Source: Periweissella cryptocerci | Lineage (GTDB): Bacteria > Bacillota > Bacilli > Lactobacillales > Lactobacillaceae | Length of the DNA stretch: 64,000 nucleotides | Direction: 5' to 3' | Assembly: GCF_004358325.1 (NCBI RefSeq) | Contig: NZ_CP037940.1 | Location: forward strand, 1,674,001-1,738,000 | Shown: positions 33,138 through 42,462 of the stretch, one piece after another | How the letters are laid out: the number at the start of each line of letters is the position of its first letter | How positions within the stretch are numbered: position 1 is the stretch's first letter | The notes under the pieces: model-generated | The model's database searches: none | Told to the model about the DNA's origin: nothing | Seen by the model: the letters and a program-made list of their open reading frames with translations, nothing else | Made by a program: the position numbers and the translations under genes

Positions 33138-34283
33138 ATGGAACCACTTTTATATTTTGCAATAATTTTACTCGGGACTTTGGTGGCCGGGAGCCTGTTT
33201 AAGCGGTTTGGTTTACCTGCCGTGGTTGGTGAACTATTAGTCGGTATTTTGCTTGGCCATGGTATTCTTAATATCATTCCAGATAATAATGAAATCATTC
33301 ATTTTACCAGTGAACTAGGGGTGATTTTGTTGATGTTTATTGCTGGCTTGGAAAGTGATTTGGGCTTACTAAGAAAATACCTCAAATCAGCGTTAGCGGT
33401 TGCGGTCATTGGTTTAGTAGCACCGTTAATTGCGTTTACGATTGCTGGGTTGGCATTTGGCTATACTAGTGTTGAAGCAATTTTCTTTGGGGTCTTGTTC
33501 GCGGCAACGTCAGTTTCGATTACGGTTGAAGTATTACAGGAATACCGGAAACTCGATAGTAATGAAGGTGCGACAATTTTGGGCGCGGCGGTTGCAGATG
33601 ATATTCTGGCAGTGCTAATCTTAAGTGTCTTTGTAGCAATTTTTGGAAGTAATGCAGCCGGTAACGGTGGACAACTTGCATTGGGTTGGATGTTATTATT
33701 ACAATTAGTATTCTTAGTTGTAATTGCGCTGTTCGCTAAATTCTTAATTGGCCCAATCTTGGATTTAGCAAAAAAATTACCGATGAACAGCTCAGAAGCA
33801 ATTGTCGGGGTAGCCTTGGCATTGTTCTTTGCTTGGTTGGCTGACTTAGTTGGTATGAGTGGGGTCTTAGGAGCATTTTTCGTTGGTGTTATGATTGCCC
33901 AAACGCCACATGAAGCCAAAATTATTCCGCACGTATCTAGTTTGGGGTATACATTCTTTATTCCAGTATTCTTTGCGAGTGTGGGATTAGTGATGGACTT
34001 TCACGGCGTGATTGCGAAATTACCATTCTTAATTATCTTCACGATTTTAGCAGTATTAACTAAGTTATACGGTGGTCGTTTAGGCGCGCAGTTGACTGGC
34101 TTTGACAAAAAATCGGGTATCTTGATTGGAACTGGGATGATTGCTCGTGGTGAAATGGCGTTAGTTGTTGCTAGTATCGGACAACAGGCAAACATTGTGT
34201 CAAATGAAATCTATTCTGATTTAGTGATTGTCATTATTTTGACAACCTTGATTGCCCCAATTATGTTAAAAAAACAATTGTAA
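33138..34283 (+). CDS. CPA2-type cation:proton antiporter (NapA/KefB family)
   Basis: 381 residues, all membrane, about 11-12 helices. GLPAVVGELLVGILLG is the conserved first segment, and LMFIAGLESDLGLL carries the Glu/Asp of the family. AATSVSITVEVLQE and AAVADDILAVLILS (helix 5, with the D-D pair that binds the cation) follow, and GTGMIARGEMALVVASIG lies near the end. There is no C-terminal RCK/TrkA-N domain, and the length is close to Na+/H+ antiporter NapA of Enterococcus hirae, so Na+ or Li+ export is more likely than glutathione-gated K+ efflux. It is convergent with gadB, with an R2 hairpin between. Confidence 0.87.
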   Translation: MEPLLYFAIILLGTLVAGSLFKRFGLPAVVGELLVGILLGHGILNIIPDNNEIIHFTSELGVILLMFIAGLESDLGLLRKYLKSALAVAVIGLVAPLIAFTIAGLAFGYTSVEAIFFGVLFAATSVSITVEVLQEYRKLDSNEGATILGAAVADDILAVLILSVFVAIFGSNAAGNGGQLALGWMLLLQLVFLVVIALFAKFLIGPILDLAKKLPMNSSEAIVGVALALFFAWLADLVGMSGVLGAFFVGVMIAQTPHEAKIIPHVSSLGYTFFIPVFFASVGLVMDFHGVIAKLPFLIIFTILAVLTKLYGGRLGAQLTGFDKKSGILIGTGMIARGEMALVVASIGQQANIVSNEIYSDLVIVIILTTLIAPIMLKKQL

Positions 34284-34292
34284 AAAGAAAAA

Positions 34293-34352
34293 AATAAGCC
34301 TAATTTCTCCTTATTGAAAGGTAGAAATTAGGCTTATTAGCGCGCGATAAAA
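34293..34352. repeat. R2 hairpin repeat, copy 3, acting as a bidirectional terminator
   Basis: AATAAGCCTAATTTCT pairs with AGAAATTAGGCTTATT. Against copies 2 and 4 a G-to-A change in one arm is matched by C-to-T in the other. The flank AGCGCGCGATAAAAGGC follows. It separates the convergent antiporter and gadB genes and has A-rich sequence on its left and TTATT on its right. Confidence 0.75.
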
Positions 34353-34359
34353 GGCGGCT

Positions 34360-35760
34360 TTAGTGCGTAAAGCCATAGGTATGCGGTGCTTCTTCGTCGT
34401 GGAAGAGGACGCGGGCGCTATCGAGATCGAGAAGGGCTTGCTTGAAGTCTTCGATAAAATCATTGGCCATATTCATACCGAAATCAGCCCGAATCACCAT
34501 CCGTTGAATGATGGTTTGGTCCATGTCGGCTGGCAGTGGATATGTTGGTACTTGCCAACCTTTCATTAATAGACGGTCAGATAGATCGTAGAGTGTCCAT
34601 TCCGGGGCGTTGGCATTCATCTTGTAGCAGATAACTGGCAAGCCGCTACCATCATTGATGATGTCAAAACGGTTGGTTTTCTGCATTTCAGTGACAATAT
34701 AGGCAGCGACTTCATGGGTCCGTTGGTGAATTTCTTTGTAGCCATCAAAGCCGAGGCGAATGAAATTGTAGTATTGGCCAATTAAAGCTGACGCGCTATG
34801 TGAAAAGTTAATCGCCATTGTGGGCATGCTACCGCCTAAGTAACTCACGTTGAAAATTAGTTTTTCGGGGACAAGCTTTTCATCGCGCCAGAGAACCCAG
34901 CCAATACCGGGATAGACAAGCCCGTATTTATGGCCAGAAGTATTGATTGAGACGACGTTGGGCAGTTGGAAATCCCACTTAATGTCTGGTTGCATAAAGG
35001 GAGCATACATACCACCGGAAGCCGCATCAACGTGAATGCTGATTTGCGTGTCGTTGGTTTGGTTATAAGTAGCCACCACTTGATCGAGGGCGGCAAGATC
35101 ATCGTAAGCACCGGTATATGTGATACCAAGGATACCGACAACCCCAATCGTGTATTCATCTAAATACTGATTGAGGTTACTTGGATTTAAGGATAATTCA
35201 CCAGGTTCCATGGGCACTTGGCGCAGTTCAATATCCCAATAAGTGGCAAACTTTTCCCAGCAAACTTGGTAACCGGATGAAATAACGAGGTTCGGTAACT
35301 TGGCATGTGGGTCGACGTTGTGCTCCTTAGCCCAATCACGCCAACGGAATTTTAGCGCCATCCCAGCGAGCATACAAGCTTCAGAAGAACCAATTGTTGA
35401 GGTGCCCATAAATTTTTCACCCTTAGGCGCATGCCATAAATCAGCTAGAATATTGACACACCGGTTTTCGATTTCAGCAGTCCGCGGGTATTCTGATTTA
35501 TCAATACCGTTTTTGTCTAAGTTCATCGCCATTAACTTGACGGCTTCTGGTTCCATGTAGGTTTGGCAAAAAGTGGCTAAATTTTGGCGGGCGTTACCTT
35601 CGTCGAGCAATTCATCTTGAATCAAACGACTCGCGCCCGTTGGTGTTAGCGGTTCTTGATTTAATTTGTATTTTGGTAAATCCACAGCTTCGGCAGCCGA
35701 GCCGAAAAATGGGATAGTTTCTGTATCTTCACGGTCATCGCGTCCATATAATGTTGGCAT
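34360..35760 (-). CDS. gadB: Glutamate decarboxylase
   Basis: 466 residues, the usual GadB length. It is a PLP enzyme that makes GABA from glutamate and consumes a proton. SIHVDAASGGMYAPF has the Asp (near 245) that contacts the pyridine nitrogen, and NTSGHKYGLVYPGIGW has the PLP lysine near 278. MGTSTIGSSEACMLAGMAL binds the cofactor phosphate. The C-terminus ends HTYGFTH, with the terminal His-Thr-x-x-x-x-His type region that closes the active site above about pH 5.5 in E. coli GadB. A GGGGGAAAT ribosome binding site precedes the ATG. No glutamate/GABA antiporter gadC is within the window. Confidence 0.95.
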   Translation of the reverse strand: MPTLYGRDDREDTETIPFFGSAAEAVDLPKYKLNQEPLTPTGASRLIQDELLDEGNARQNLATFCQTYMEPEAVKLMAMNLDKNGIDKSEYPRTAEIENRCVNILADLWHAPKGEKFMGTSTIGSSEACMLAGMALKFRWRDWAKEHNVDPHAKLPNLVISSGYQVCWEKFATYWDIELRQVPMEPGELSLNPSNLNQYLDEYTIGVVGILGITYTGAYDDLAALDQVVATYNQTNDTQISIHVDAASGGMYAPFMQPDIKWDFQLPNVVSINTSGHKYGLVYPGIGWVLWRDEKLVPEKLIFNVSYLGGSMPTMAINFSHSASALIGQYYNFIRLGFDGYKEIHQRTHEVAAYIVTEMQKTNRFDIINDGSGLPVICYKMNANAPEWTLYDLSDRLLMKGWQVPTYPLPADMDQTIIQRMVIRADFGMNMANDFIEDFKQALLDLDSARVLFHDEEAPHTYGFTH

Positions 35761-35829
35761 AATTTCCCCCTTGTTGAGTACGTCTGACAGTTACTTTTTA
35801 AGTTTCTATTTATATTGTACAAAAAAATC

Positions 35830-35886
35830 GTGAACATTTTATGACGATACAAGCAGTGGTTGTGGCGATAGTCAAAGAATGTTCAC
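35830..35886. promoter_or_regulatory. Divergent intergenic region with distant inverted repeat
   Basis: GTGAACATT (35830-35838) and AATGTTCAC (35878-35886) are a perfect 9-bp inverted repeat with centres 48 bases apart, in the gap between gadB and the divergent vWA gene. The spacing is too large for a normal operator but would suit two half-sites of a looping or multimeric regulator. Confidence 0.4.
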
Positions 35887-35954
35887 ATATTTCTGATAGA
35901 ATTTATTAGAAATAAGTATAGAAACGATAAAACTGTAAAAAGGGGGACAGTTAT

Positions 35955-38207
35955 ATGAGTAAACTAATACTAATAATCCTGTTTTTGTTGATTGGAATCG
36001 GACACCCACTAACTAGCTACGCCTATGTCAAAGAAAGTAATGTTCCAAAGCTATTAGGAACAGATATTGGTGAGTGGGATACGGTAACACCTGACTCAGA
36101 TCAATACATCACAGATGCAACTGAAGTATATCCAGTGAACTATATTCAAGGCGATACAGTTGAAAATGATACCTATCGTAATTTTAATGGTAAATTGGGT
36201 TACGGGAATAACGGCGATGCATTTTCTTTAAAAAAGGAACTGATACCACGTGCAACACCGAATGAATATGAAGTGAATTTAACGGCTGCGGGCAATGATT
36301 TTAAAGGTAATCGGAAGGTGAACATCATTGTTTTGCTGGATCGCTCAACTAGTATGAAGGATTTTGAACTAACACACGAAACGGTTAATGGCATTAACAA
36401 GCTTGCGATGGTTGAACAAATTAGTACCGATGTTGTTAATAAGGTGCAAGAATTATCCGAGTTATCAGAACATACGGAAGTTGAAGACCTCAATGTCGGC
36501 TTTATTAATTTTGGAACTCAGATGGTGAGCTCGGGCATTCGCGAATATACACCGAAACGAGGACCGGAATTAGTTAAATGGCTACACGCTGAATTTGAAA
36601 AATATGCGAATGACAATCAGACACAATATACGAATATGCAACGAGCGATTGCGGATGCCAAACGCGAATTTACGGAGTGGCGCGATGCCAATCCGGAAGC
36701 TGATGCCGAATATCATATTATCTTAGCGAGTGATGGTGAACCAACAATGTCGTATGCGGTGACCCAAGCAATTGATGCGACTAAGTACAACTACGCGGAC
36801 ATGATTTTGGGTGCGGAGGGAATGCGTGGTCAACGCTATATCCAAGCGAAAGAGCTTTATGAAAAAGCTGCCGAATTGAATATTCCAGAAAAAGACATCG
36901 ATCAGGATTTGGGAATTCGGGTTGAGGAGGCAATTGATGGAACGTTTGGCGTCGATGCTGATAAGTTAGCGCAACAGAGTAGCATCGGCTTAAATACAGG
37001 GCGAGCGTCTGAATTGTTCGGAATTACTAATAACTACTTTGATGAACTAGGTTTTGAAGATGATGTGGCAGCTTACGTGGTTAAGACGGAAGATAATACT
37101 GACCAAATTGTATTTTCACACGCGTATCCAACAATTTCAGAAGTGAACTTAGACAAAGCTAAGCTGGGCATTTATTATCATGCTTTACCAATTGGGGTGC
37201 GTCAAAACTTTAAAAATATTGGCATCCACAACGATAAAAAAGCTTTTGCAACTTTGGCGAATATTGATAGTGATGACAGGCTGCTACCAGTAGAATTAAG
37301 TCAGACTTTCGTGACGCAAACGTTACTGGAGCGAATTACCGAAGTAACGAATACGGTTTATGAGGGCAAGTTGACGGAAGAAATTCCATCATGGTTAGAA
37401 TTGACGAGTGAGCCGAAGCTTGAGGCCTATGAAAAGGGTAAGTTGTCGAAGTATTCCGATTATTTAACATCAGACTTACATGTCACGGTGAAGACGAAAG
37501 CTGATAATAGCAAAGAACTAACGGTCGAAAATATTAATCTACTAAAAGGCCAAGAGATTAAACTCTCGTATAATGCGAAAGTGAAACCATTTACCATGGC
37601 GCTGACTGCCAAAAGCACTAAGGAAAAGCAGCAAATTAGTGAATATGGCTTTAGGCAACTAGGGCGAGCAACATTAACACCAAGAAAAGATACCGATATT
37701 GCGGACTTCGGTCTGCCATCGGTTAGATATGTACCACAACCTGAGGCACCAAGTTTGATTAAGCCGGAAGATGATATCAACAGTGTTGGTGAAGCTGATT
37801 CAACGAGTTATGCTAGCTATATCCACGAAGGTATTAGTAAGCCTAAAAAAGGTAATGCCAAAAAAGCGAACGCCAAAAAGGCAGTAGCTAAGCGAGGAAT
37901 TACTCAGGTGAACTCGACTTTGACCAAGCAGGATAATCAGGCGAGCACGCAAGCTATAGCTGATCAATCAGCTAGTGAAATACATGAAGTAAAGGCGTTA
38001 GCGCCACTTTCACAAAGCGTGGTAACAAGTTTAGATGATTTAATTAAAGAAACGAACCCACCTTTACTACCAAATCAAAAAGGTGATTCAAGGATTAAAA
38101 ACAAAGCAATATTGCTAATAAGTGCGGGTGTCGTACTAATAGGCATATTTGTTCTGGTACGTAAACGCAAAAAGAAGTTACTATCTGATAATGTACCGAA
38201 TGGATAA
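35955..38207 (+). CDS. Secreted vWA-domain surface protein with degenerate sorting signal
   Basis: 750 residues. A signal peptide (LILIILFLLIGIGHPLTSYA) ends near residue 23. A von Willebrand A domain spans about 120-330, with the MIDAS D-x-S-x-S in LLDRSTSMKD (Asp near 129), the conserved Thr in QTQYTNMQRAI and Asp in ILASDGEP. A beta-rich region follows, then a lysine repeat, KKGNAKKANAKKAVAKRG. The C-terminus reads LLPNQKGDSRIKNK, a hydrophobic helix and RKRKKK. This looks like an LPxTG signal in which the T is replaced by QK, so covalent anchoring by a standard sortase is doubtful. vWA proteins of this type are pilus tip adhesins, but no pilin or sortase gene lies beside it. Confidence 0.82.
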   Translation: MSKLILIILFLLIGIGHPLTSYAYVKESNVPKLLGTDIGEWDTVTPDSDQYITDATEVYPVNYIQGDTVENDTYRNFNGKLGYGNNGDAFSLKKELIPRATPNEYEVNLTAAGNDFKGNRKVNIIVLLDRSTSMKDFELTHETVNGINKLAMVEQISTDVVNKVQELSELSEHTEVEDLNVGFINFGTQMVSSGIREYTPKRGPELVKWLHAEFEKYANDNQTQYTNMQRAIADAKREFTEWRDANPEADAEYHIILASDGEPTMSYAVTQAIDATKYNYADMILGAEGMRGQRYIQAKELYEKAAELNIPEKDIDQDLGIRVEEAIDGTFGVDADKLAQQSSIGLNTGRASELFGITNNYFDELGFEDDVAAYVVKTEDNTDQIVFSHAYPTISEVNLDKAKLGIYYHALPIGVRQNFKNIGIHNDKKAFATLANIDSDDRLLPVELSQTFVTQTLLERITEVTNTVYEGKLTEEIPSWLELTSEPKLEAYEKGKLSKYSDYLTSDLHVTVKTKADNSKELTVENINLLKGQEIKLSYNAKVKPFTMALTAKSTKEKQQISEYGFRQLGRATLTPRKDTDIADFGLPSVRYVPQPEAPSLIKPEDDINSVGEADSTSYASYIHEGISKPKKGNAKKANAKKAVAKRGITQVNSTLTKQDNQASTQAIADQSASEIHEVKALAPLSQSVVTSLDDLIKETNPPLLPNQKGDSRIKNKAILLISAGVVLIGIFVLVRKRKKKLLSDNVPNG

Positions 38208-38212
38208 CATCA

Positions 38213-38251
38213 AAAAGACCGTAAGATTTCAGCGAAATCTTACGGTCTTTT
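38213..38251. terminator. Perfect bidirectional terminator
   Basis: An 18-bp perfect stem (AAAAGACCGTAAGATTTC with its complement at 38234-38251) around AGC. It serves the vWA gene and the convergent nucleoside hydrolase gene. Confidence 0.93.
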
Positions 38252-38270
38252 GTATGATTAAATTTAATGA

Positions 38271-39263
38271 TTACTTAGCTTCTTTAAGAAGACCAGTTAA
38301 GAGGTCCATGAAGTAAGCAAGGTAACCAGCAGCATCAACAGCTACGGCAGCCTTCATGTTAGTTGGTGCTGTCAAACGAGCCATATCACCAATAGTACGA
38401 CCGAAGTCTTGTGAAGTTGAGCCGTCTTCGTTTTGAGTGCTTGCTTCAGTATCGTGGGTAACAGTCATGTTCAAGTCGATTGTCTTAACAAAGTCAGGGT
38501 TGATAGCAACACCAACAGCCAATGGATCGTGCAAAGCACAACCGCCTGGGTTACCTAACTTAGCGTAGGCATCGATGTAGTAATCAACGATGTCGGCATA
38601 GAGACGACCAGCTTCAGTACCAAGTTCACGCCATTGTTGGGTTTCCTTAGTAGTCAAGAGAGTACGCATAGTAACATCCAAACCAACCATTGTTGACTTA
38701 GCGTTTGACTTGAACACGCGGTCAGCAGCTAAAACGTCTTGGTTAATGTTAGCTTCAGTAAATGGTGTCACGTTACCAGGAACAGTCAAAGCACCACCCA
38801 TGAAGGTAATGTTACCAATGAGGTCAGCAACTTCAGGATCCTTAGCAATTGCGGCATCCAAGTTAGTCATTGGACCAGTTGGAATGAGGATTAAGTCATC
38901 ATTGTACTTGTGAGCTGCTTCAATCAAGAAATCAACACCTGATTGTGCTTCTGGCTTACGTGATGATGCAGGTACTTCAACTTCACCAACACCATTTACA
39001 CCGTGAATCATTTGTGAGATAGGCATTACGTCGAAGTGGTCAGTATCTGATGAGTGTGAGTGGCCGATGAACACAGGAACATCGCTAGCACCCAAGAGGT
39101 CGAGCAAGTTCAATGAGTTTTCAGCTGACTTTTCAACCAATACGTTACCGTATGAGCTGATAATACCAATCAAGTCAACTGCGGGATCAGCAACTGCGTA
39201 TGCGAGGGCAAGGGCGTCATCAACACCAGTGTCCAAATCAAGAATCATTTTCTTTTGAGCCAT
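38271..39263 (-). CDS. Nucleoside hydrolase
   Basis: 330 residues of the inosine-uridine nucleoside hydrolase family. The calcium-binding DLDTGVDDALALAYA is at the N-terminus, LILIPTGPMTNLDAAI and FMGGALTVPGNVTPFTEANI are the family's mid motifs, and LHDPLAVGVAINPDF contains the conserved His-Asp. It cleaves nucleosides to base and ribose in the cytoplasm. Preference for purine or pyrimidine cannot be read. The gene stands alone with a strong terminator, and its promoter region carries a palindrome. Confidence 0.93.
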   Translation of the reverse strand: MAQKKMILDLDTGVDDALALAYAVADPAVDLIGIISSYGNVLVEKSAENSLNLLDLLGASDVPVFIGHSHSSDTDHFDVMPISQMIHGVNGVGEVEVPASSRKPEAQSGVDFLIEAAHKYNDDLILIPTGPMTNLDAAIAKDPEVADLIGNITFMGGALTVPGNVTPFTEANINQDVLAADRVFKSNAKSTMVGLDVTMRTLLTTKETQQWRELGTEAGRLYADIVDYYIDAYAKLGNPGGCALHDPLAVGVAINPDFVKTIDLNMTVTHDTEASTQNEDGSTSQDFGRTIGDMARLTAPTNMKAAVAVDAAGYLAYFMDLLTGLLKEAK

Positions 39264-39290
39264 GTTATATAGGTCTCCATTCTGAATTTA

Positions 39291-39304
39291 GTAAAATGTT
39301 TTAC
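39291..39304. promoter_or_regulatory. Palindromic operator candidate upstream of nucleoside hydrolase
   Basis: GTAAAATGTTTTAC is a near-perfect palindrome (half-sites GTAAAA and TTTTAC) 27 bases upstream of the minus-strand start. It resembles LacI/RbsR-type operators but lacks the central CG. Confidence 0.4.
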
Positions 39305-39486
39305 GAGCTTACGAATCAACTTTAGTAAGCGTTGTCATTTATTAATTTTACAGGATTTGTAATTGTTTTTCAAACTTAAGCATACACAATAACGATTATT
39401 TTCAAAAAATAGCGTTCTAACAAGGAATAGCGTACAATAGCGGTGACTTAAGAATATGAGAAATTATGCAGCGGGGTGGATAAAAA

Positions 39487-40494
39487 ATGGAAGAATACGA
39501 TTTAACAATTATTGGTGGGGGTCCGGTCGGCGTTTTCGCAACTTTTTACGCTGGATTACGAGATGTCAAAGTCCAACTAATTGAAAGTTTAGCGGAACTT
39601 GGCGGCCAAGTTAAGGCGCTATATCCCGAAAAAAACATCTTGGATGTGGCTGGGTATATGAATGTTAAAGGTAAAGACTTAGTGGTTGACCTTGAAAAAC
39701 AACTTGGGCAATTCGAGCCAGACGTGAAGACCGATACGATGGTGACGGATGTCGTCGCTGACGAAACCGGTTTTGTAATTACAACAAATCACGCAACAAC
39801 CCATACAAAGGCCGTGATTGTTGCGACTGGGAAAGGCAAATTTGAACCACGCAAGTTACCTTTGGACGGGATTGCCAATCTTGAAGGTCAGAATATCCAT
39901 TATTTTTTAGGCGATTTAAGCAAGTTTGCTGGGAAACGCGTGTTAGTCGCTGGTGGGGGTGATTCGGCCGTTGATACTGCATTATTATTAACAGAAAATG
40001 CGAGTGAAGTGCATATTATGCATCGACGTGATCAGTTCCGGGCGTTGGAACATAGCGTCCACCAAATGGAAATTTCATCAATTATCAAAGACACACCGTA
40101 TATGGTGCATGAAATAAAAAAACTTGCAGATGGAACTTTGAATGTTAGCTTGAAAAAAATGAAAACTGATGAAATTAAAGTCGTGAACGTGGACGAAATT
40201 GTTGTCAGCTATGGCTTTATCTCAGAAAATAAAATTATTCAAGGCTGGAATATTCAACCGGAACTCAGTGAGAAGCAAAATATGCTCGTCAATTCAGAAA
40301 TGATGACAAGCATTGATGGTGTATATGCGATTGGGGATGCCAACGACTATGCTGGGAAAGCGGATTTAATTGCGACTGGTTTTGGTGAAGCACCAGTGGC
40401 AGTTAATGCGGCAATTAGTCAAATTTATCCTGAACGCGGCGGTGCCTTGCACTCTAGTTCACTTACGATTGAGAACGGCGAAGTCAAACATTAA
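39487..40494 (+). CDS. Ferredoxin--NADP reductase (thioredoxin-reductase-like type)
   Basis: 335 residues. The FAD motif TIIGGGPVGVFATFYAG is at the start. YLIES-type sequence QLIESLAELGGQVKALYPEK follows, as in the YumC/TrxR-like ferredoxin-NADP reductases. The NADPH motif is VLVAGGGDSAVDTALLL, and VYAIGDANDYAGK binds FAD. There is no C-x-x-C between the two nucleotide-binding domains, which separates it from thioredoxin reductase. It passes electrons between NADPH and ferredoxin or flavodoxin. It is transcribed alone. Confidence 0.92.
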   Translation: MEEYDLTIIGGGPVGVFATFYAGLRDVKVQLIESLAELGGQVKALYPEKNILDVAGYMNVKGKDLVVDLEKQLGQFEPDVKTDTMVTDVVADETGFVITTNHATTHTKAVIVATGKGKFEPRKLPLDGIANLEGQNIHYFLGDLSKFAGKRVLVAGGGDSAVDTALLLTENASEVHIMHRRDQFRALEHSVHQMEISSIIKDTPYMVHEIKKLADGTLNVSLKKMKTDEIKVVNVDEIVVSYGFISENKIIQGWNIQPELSEKQNMLVNSEMMTSIDGVYAIGDANDYAGKADLIATGFGEAPVAVNAAISQIYPERGGALHSSSLTIENGEVKH

Positions 40495-40632
40495 GGGTAA
40501 CGAAATGCTTTGCGCCGAGCCCATTTAACGATGAAAAGAAATCGTACTATTTAAATAACCCATTGTTTGGCAGGTAATCAAGTATGTTAGATGCGGTATA
40601 ATAAATACCATTAATAACAAAGGTGATAAGTA

Positions 40633-40920
40633 ATGGGAAAAAAAGATCAGTATGAAGTTCATAAATTCACGGGTGTGCCCGTCGAAAATGACGCGTCGGG
40701 CAAGTACGTTGTTAAAGCTGACGCCAAGCCAAACGTGTGGCGAACAGGGAAACATAGCAAAGGTAAATTCAAAGTCCTCGGGCAAGTATTTTTGACCGAA
40801 AATAATATTCCGATTGCGGTTATTGAAGTTGAACCGGTACCGTTTAAAGACCGCCATGGATATACGGCGATGCAACGTTGGACGAGTGAAAATGCCGATG
40901 TGTCCGCTTGGGTTAAGTAG
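40633..40920 (+). CDS. Conserved-looking small protein of unknown function
   Basis: 95 residues, basic at the start and mixed later, with no membrane segment: YEVHKFTGVPVENDASGKY, KPNVWRTGKHSKGKFKVLG, IPIAVIEVEPVPFKDRHGY. I do not recognise a family. The stop codon TAG 40918-40920 is followed directly by the ATG of the CLC gene at 40921, so the two are translationally coupled. Good ribosome binding site AAAGGTGAT. Confidence 0.65.
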   Translation: MGKKDQYEVHKFTGVPVENDASGKYVVKADAKPNVWRTGKHSKGKFKVLGQVFLTENNIPIAVIEVEPVPFKDRHGYTAMQRWTSENADVSAWVK

Positions 40921-42195
40921 ATGAATATTGATCGAACACGCCTAAACGTGGTTTTACGCGCAATTGTTGTCGGGCTATTAGTTGGAATTGTCGTTAGTGC
41001 ATTTCGTTGGGCAATTGGCCAGTTACTTGAAGTTTGGAAAGTTATTTATCACACAAGTGCGCAAAATCATTGGCTCATGCTAGTAGTCATTCTCGGTATG
41101 GTTGGGCTAGCTTGGATTATTGGTAAAATTACCGGTCCTAATCCGAATGTGATGGGATCGGGAATTCCACAAGTTGAAGGCCAGTTACACGGACAAATTG
41201 AAATGAATGCGTGGTCAGTACTCTGGCGCAAATTTGTCGCCGGCATTCTCGCTATCGGAACGGGAACGTTTCTTGGCCGGGAAGGACCGTCAATTCAATT
41301 AGGCGCAGCAGTTGGTCAACTATATGCAGAAAAAAGGCATTTCAAGCAACAAAATCGAAGTTTAATGATAGCAACGGGCGCCGCTGCGGGTTTGGCGGCG
41401 GCCTTTAGTGCGCCAATTGCCGGCACGATGTTTGTCTTAGAAGAAATTTATCGTAGTTTTTCGGTTTTAGTTTGGCTGGGGGCATTAACTGGGGCATTGA
41501 CGGCCGACTTGGTGGCACAAGAAATTTTTGGTTTAACACCAGTATTGGCTATTCATTACACACATGTCCTACCACTACACTATTATTGGATTCTGGTCAT
41601 CTTAGGTCTTGTGTTAGGCCTAGCAGGTTATTGCTACCAACGCGTCATTCTATGGATGCCCCGCTTCTATCAATTATTTAGCCGAATTCCGCGTGAATTT
41701 CAAGGCGTTGTGCCATTGCTGTTAGTTATTCCAGTTGGGATTTACTTCAGCAATACACTTGGTGGGGGTGCTACATTGATTCAAAGCGTGGCTAAAAGCG
41801 TACCAGGCTTGGGAATTTTAGTTGGTTTGTTGCTGCTACGCTTTGTTTTTTCGATGATTTCGTATGGATCAGGGTTACCGGGTGGTATTTTCTTGCCGAT
41901 TTTGACGCTAGGAGCGCTAATTGGTGCCATCGTTGGAATGGTATTTGTAAAAATGGGACTATTGCCAAATGTGTACATTCCGAACTTAATTATTTTTGCG
42001 ATGGCCGGCTATTTTGCTGGAATTAGTAAAGCACCGTTTACGGCAATTATTTTAATCACCGAAATGGTGGGTTCATTGATGCATTTACTACCATTGGCAC
42101 TGGTAGCGTTGGTTGCTTATTTAGTAGTTGATTTACTCGGTGGCACACCAATTTATGAATCGCTGTTGGCGCGGTTACAATTAACCAAACGTTAA
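40921..42195 (+). CDS. clcA: CLC-family chloride channel/antiporter
   Basis: 424 residues, with the CLC signatures in order: GSGIPQVEG (selectivity, S in GSGIP), FLGREGPSIQLGAA with the gating Glu, FVLEEIYRSF with a Glu at the position that carries protons in ClC-ec1, and YGSGLPGGIFLPILTLGA. The presence of both glutamates favours a 2Cl-/H+ exchanger over a channel. In bacteria these support extreme acid resistance together with amino-acid decarboxylation, and gadB lies 5 kb away. No C-terminal TrkA-C or CBS domain. It starts straight after the 95-residue gene. Confidence 0.92.
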   Translation: MNIDRTRLNVVLRAIVVGLLVGIVVSAFRWAIGQLLEVWKVIYHTSAQNHWLMLVVILGMVGLAWIIGKITGPNPNVMGSGIPQVEGQLHGQIEMNAWSVLWRKFVAGILAIGTGTFLGREGPSIQLGAAVGQLYAEKRHFKQQNRSLMIATGAAAGLAAAFSAPIAGTMFVLEEIYRSFSVLVWLGALTGALTADLVAQEIFGLTPVLAIHYTHVLPLHYYWILVILGLVLGLAGYCYQRVILWMPRFYQLFSRIPREFQGVVPLLLVIPVGIYFSNTLGGGATLIQSVAKSVPGLGILVGLLLLRFVFSMISYGSGLPGGIFLPILTLGALIGAIVGMVFVKMGLLPNVYIPNLIIFAMAGYFAGISKAPFTAIILITEMVGSLMHLLPLALVALVAYLVVDLLGGTPIYESLLARLQLTKR

Positions 42196-42462
42196 AATAT
42201 TGGTTAAATGGAATGAACGGTATTCGCCACAAATTCATTTAGACTAACATTAGTTGGTGTTTGTAACTTTATTTAGGCATTTGAACAAATGTTTATATGT
42301 AATTAACGTAATATAATAACAAATTGGTATTTGGTGTAGTCCTTGAGGGTTAAACGTGAATTTTATTTTTGAAGGAATTCAATTAATTTTCTTGTGAAGA
42401 GAATTTTGAGATAATTGAAAATATAATAATAGTTATAGCAAACCATTGAAAGGAGCACGATT

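Noticed and set aside
33138..34283. KefB/KefC-type K+ efflux system
   Set aside because: There is no C-terminal nucleotide-binding (RCK) domain and no KefF/KefG partner; length and motifs fit a NapA-type antiporter better.
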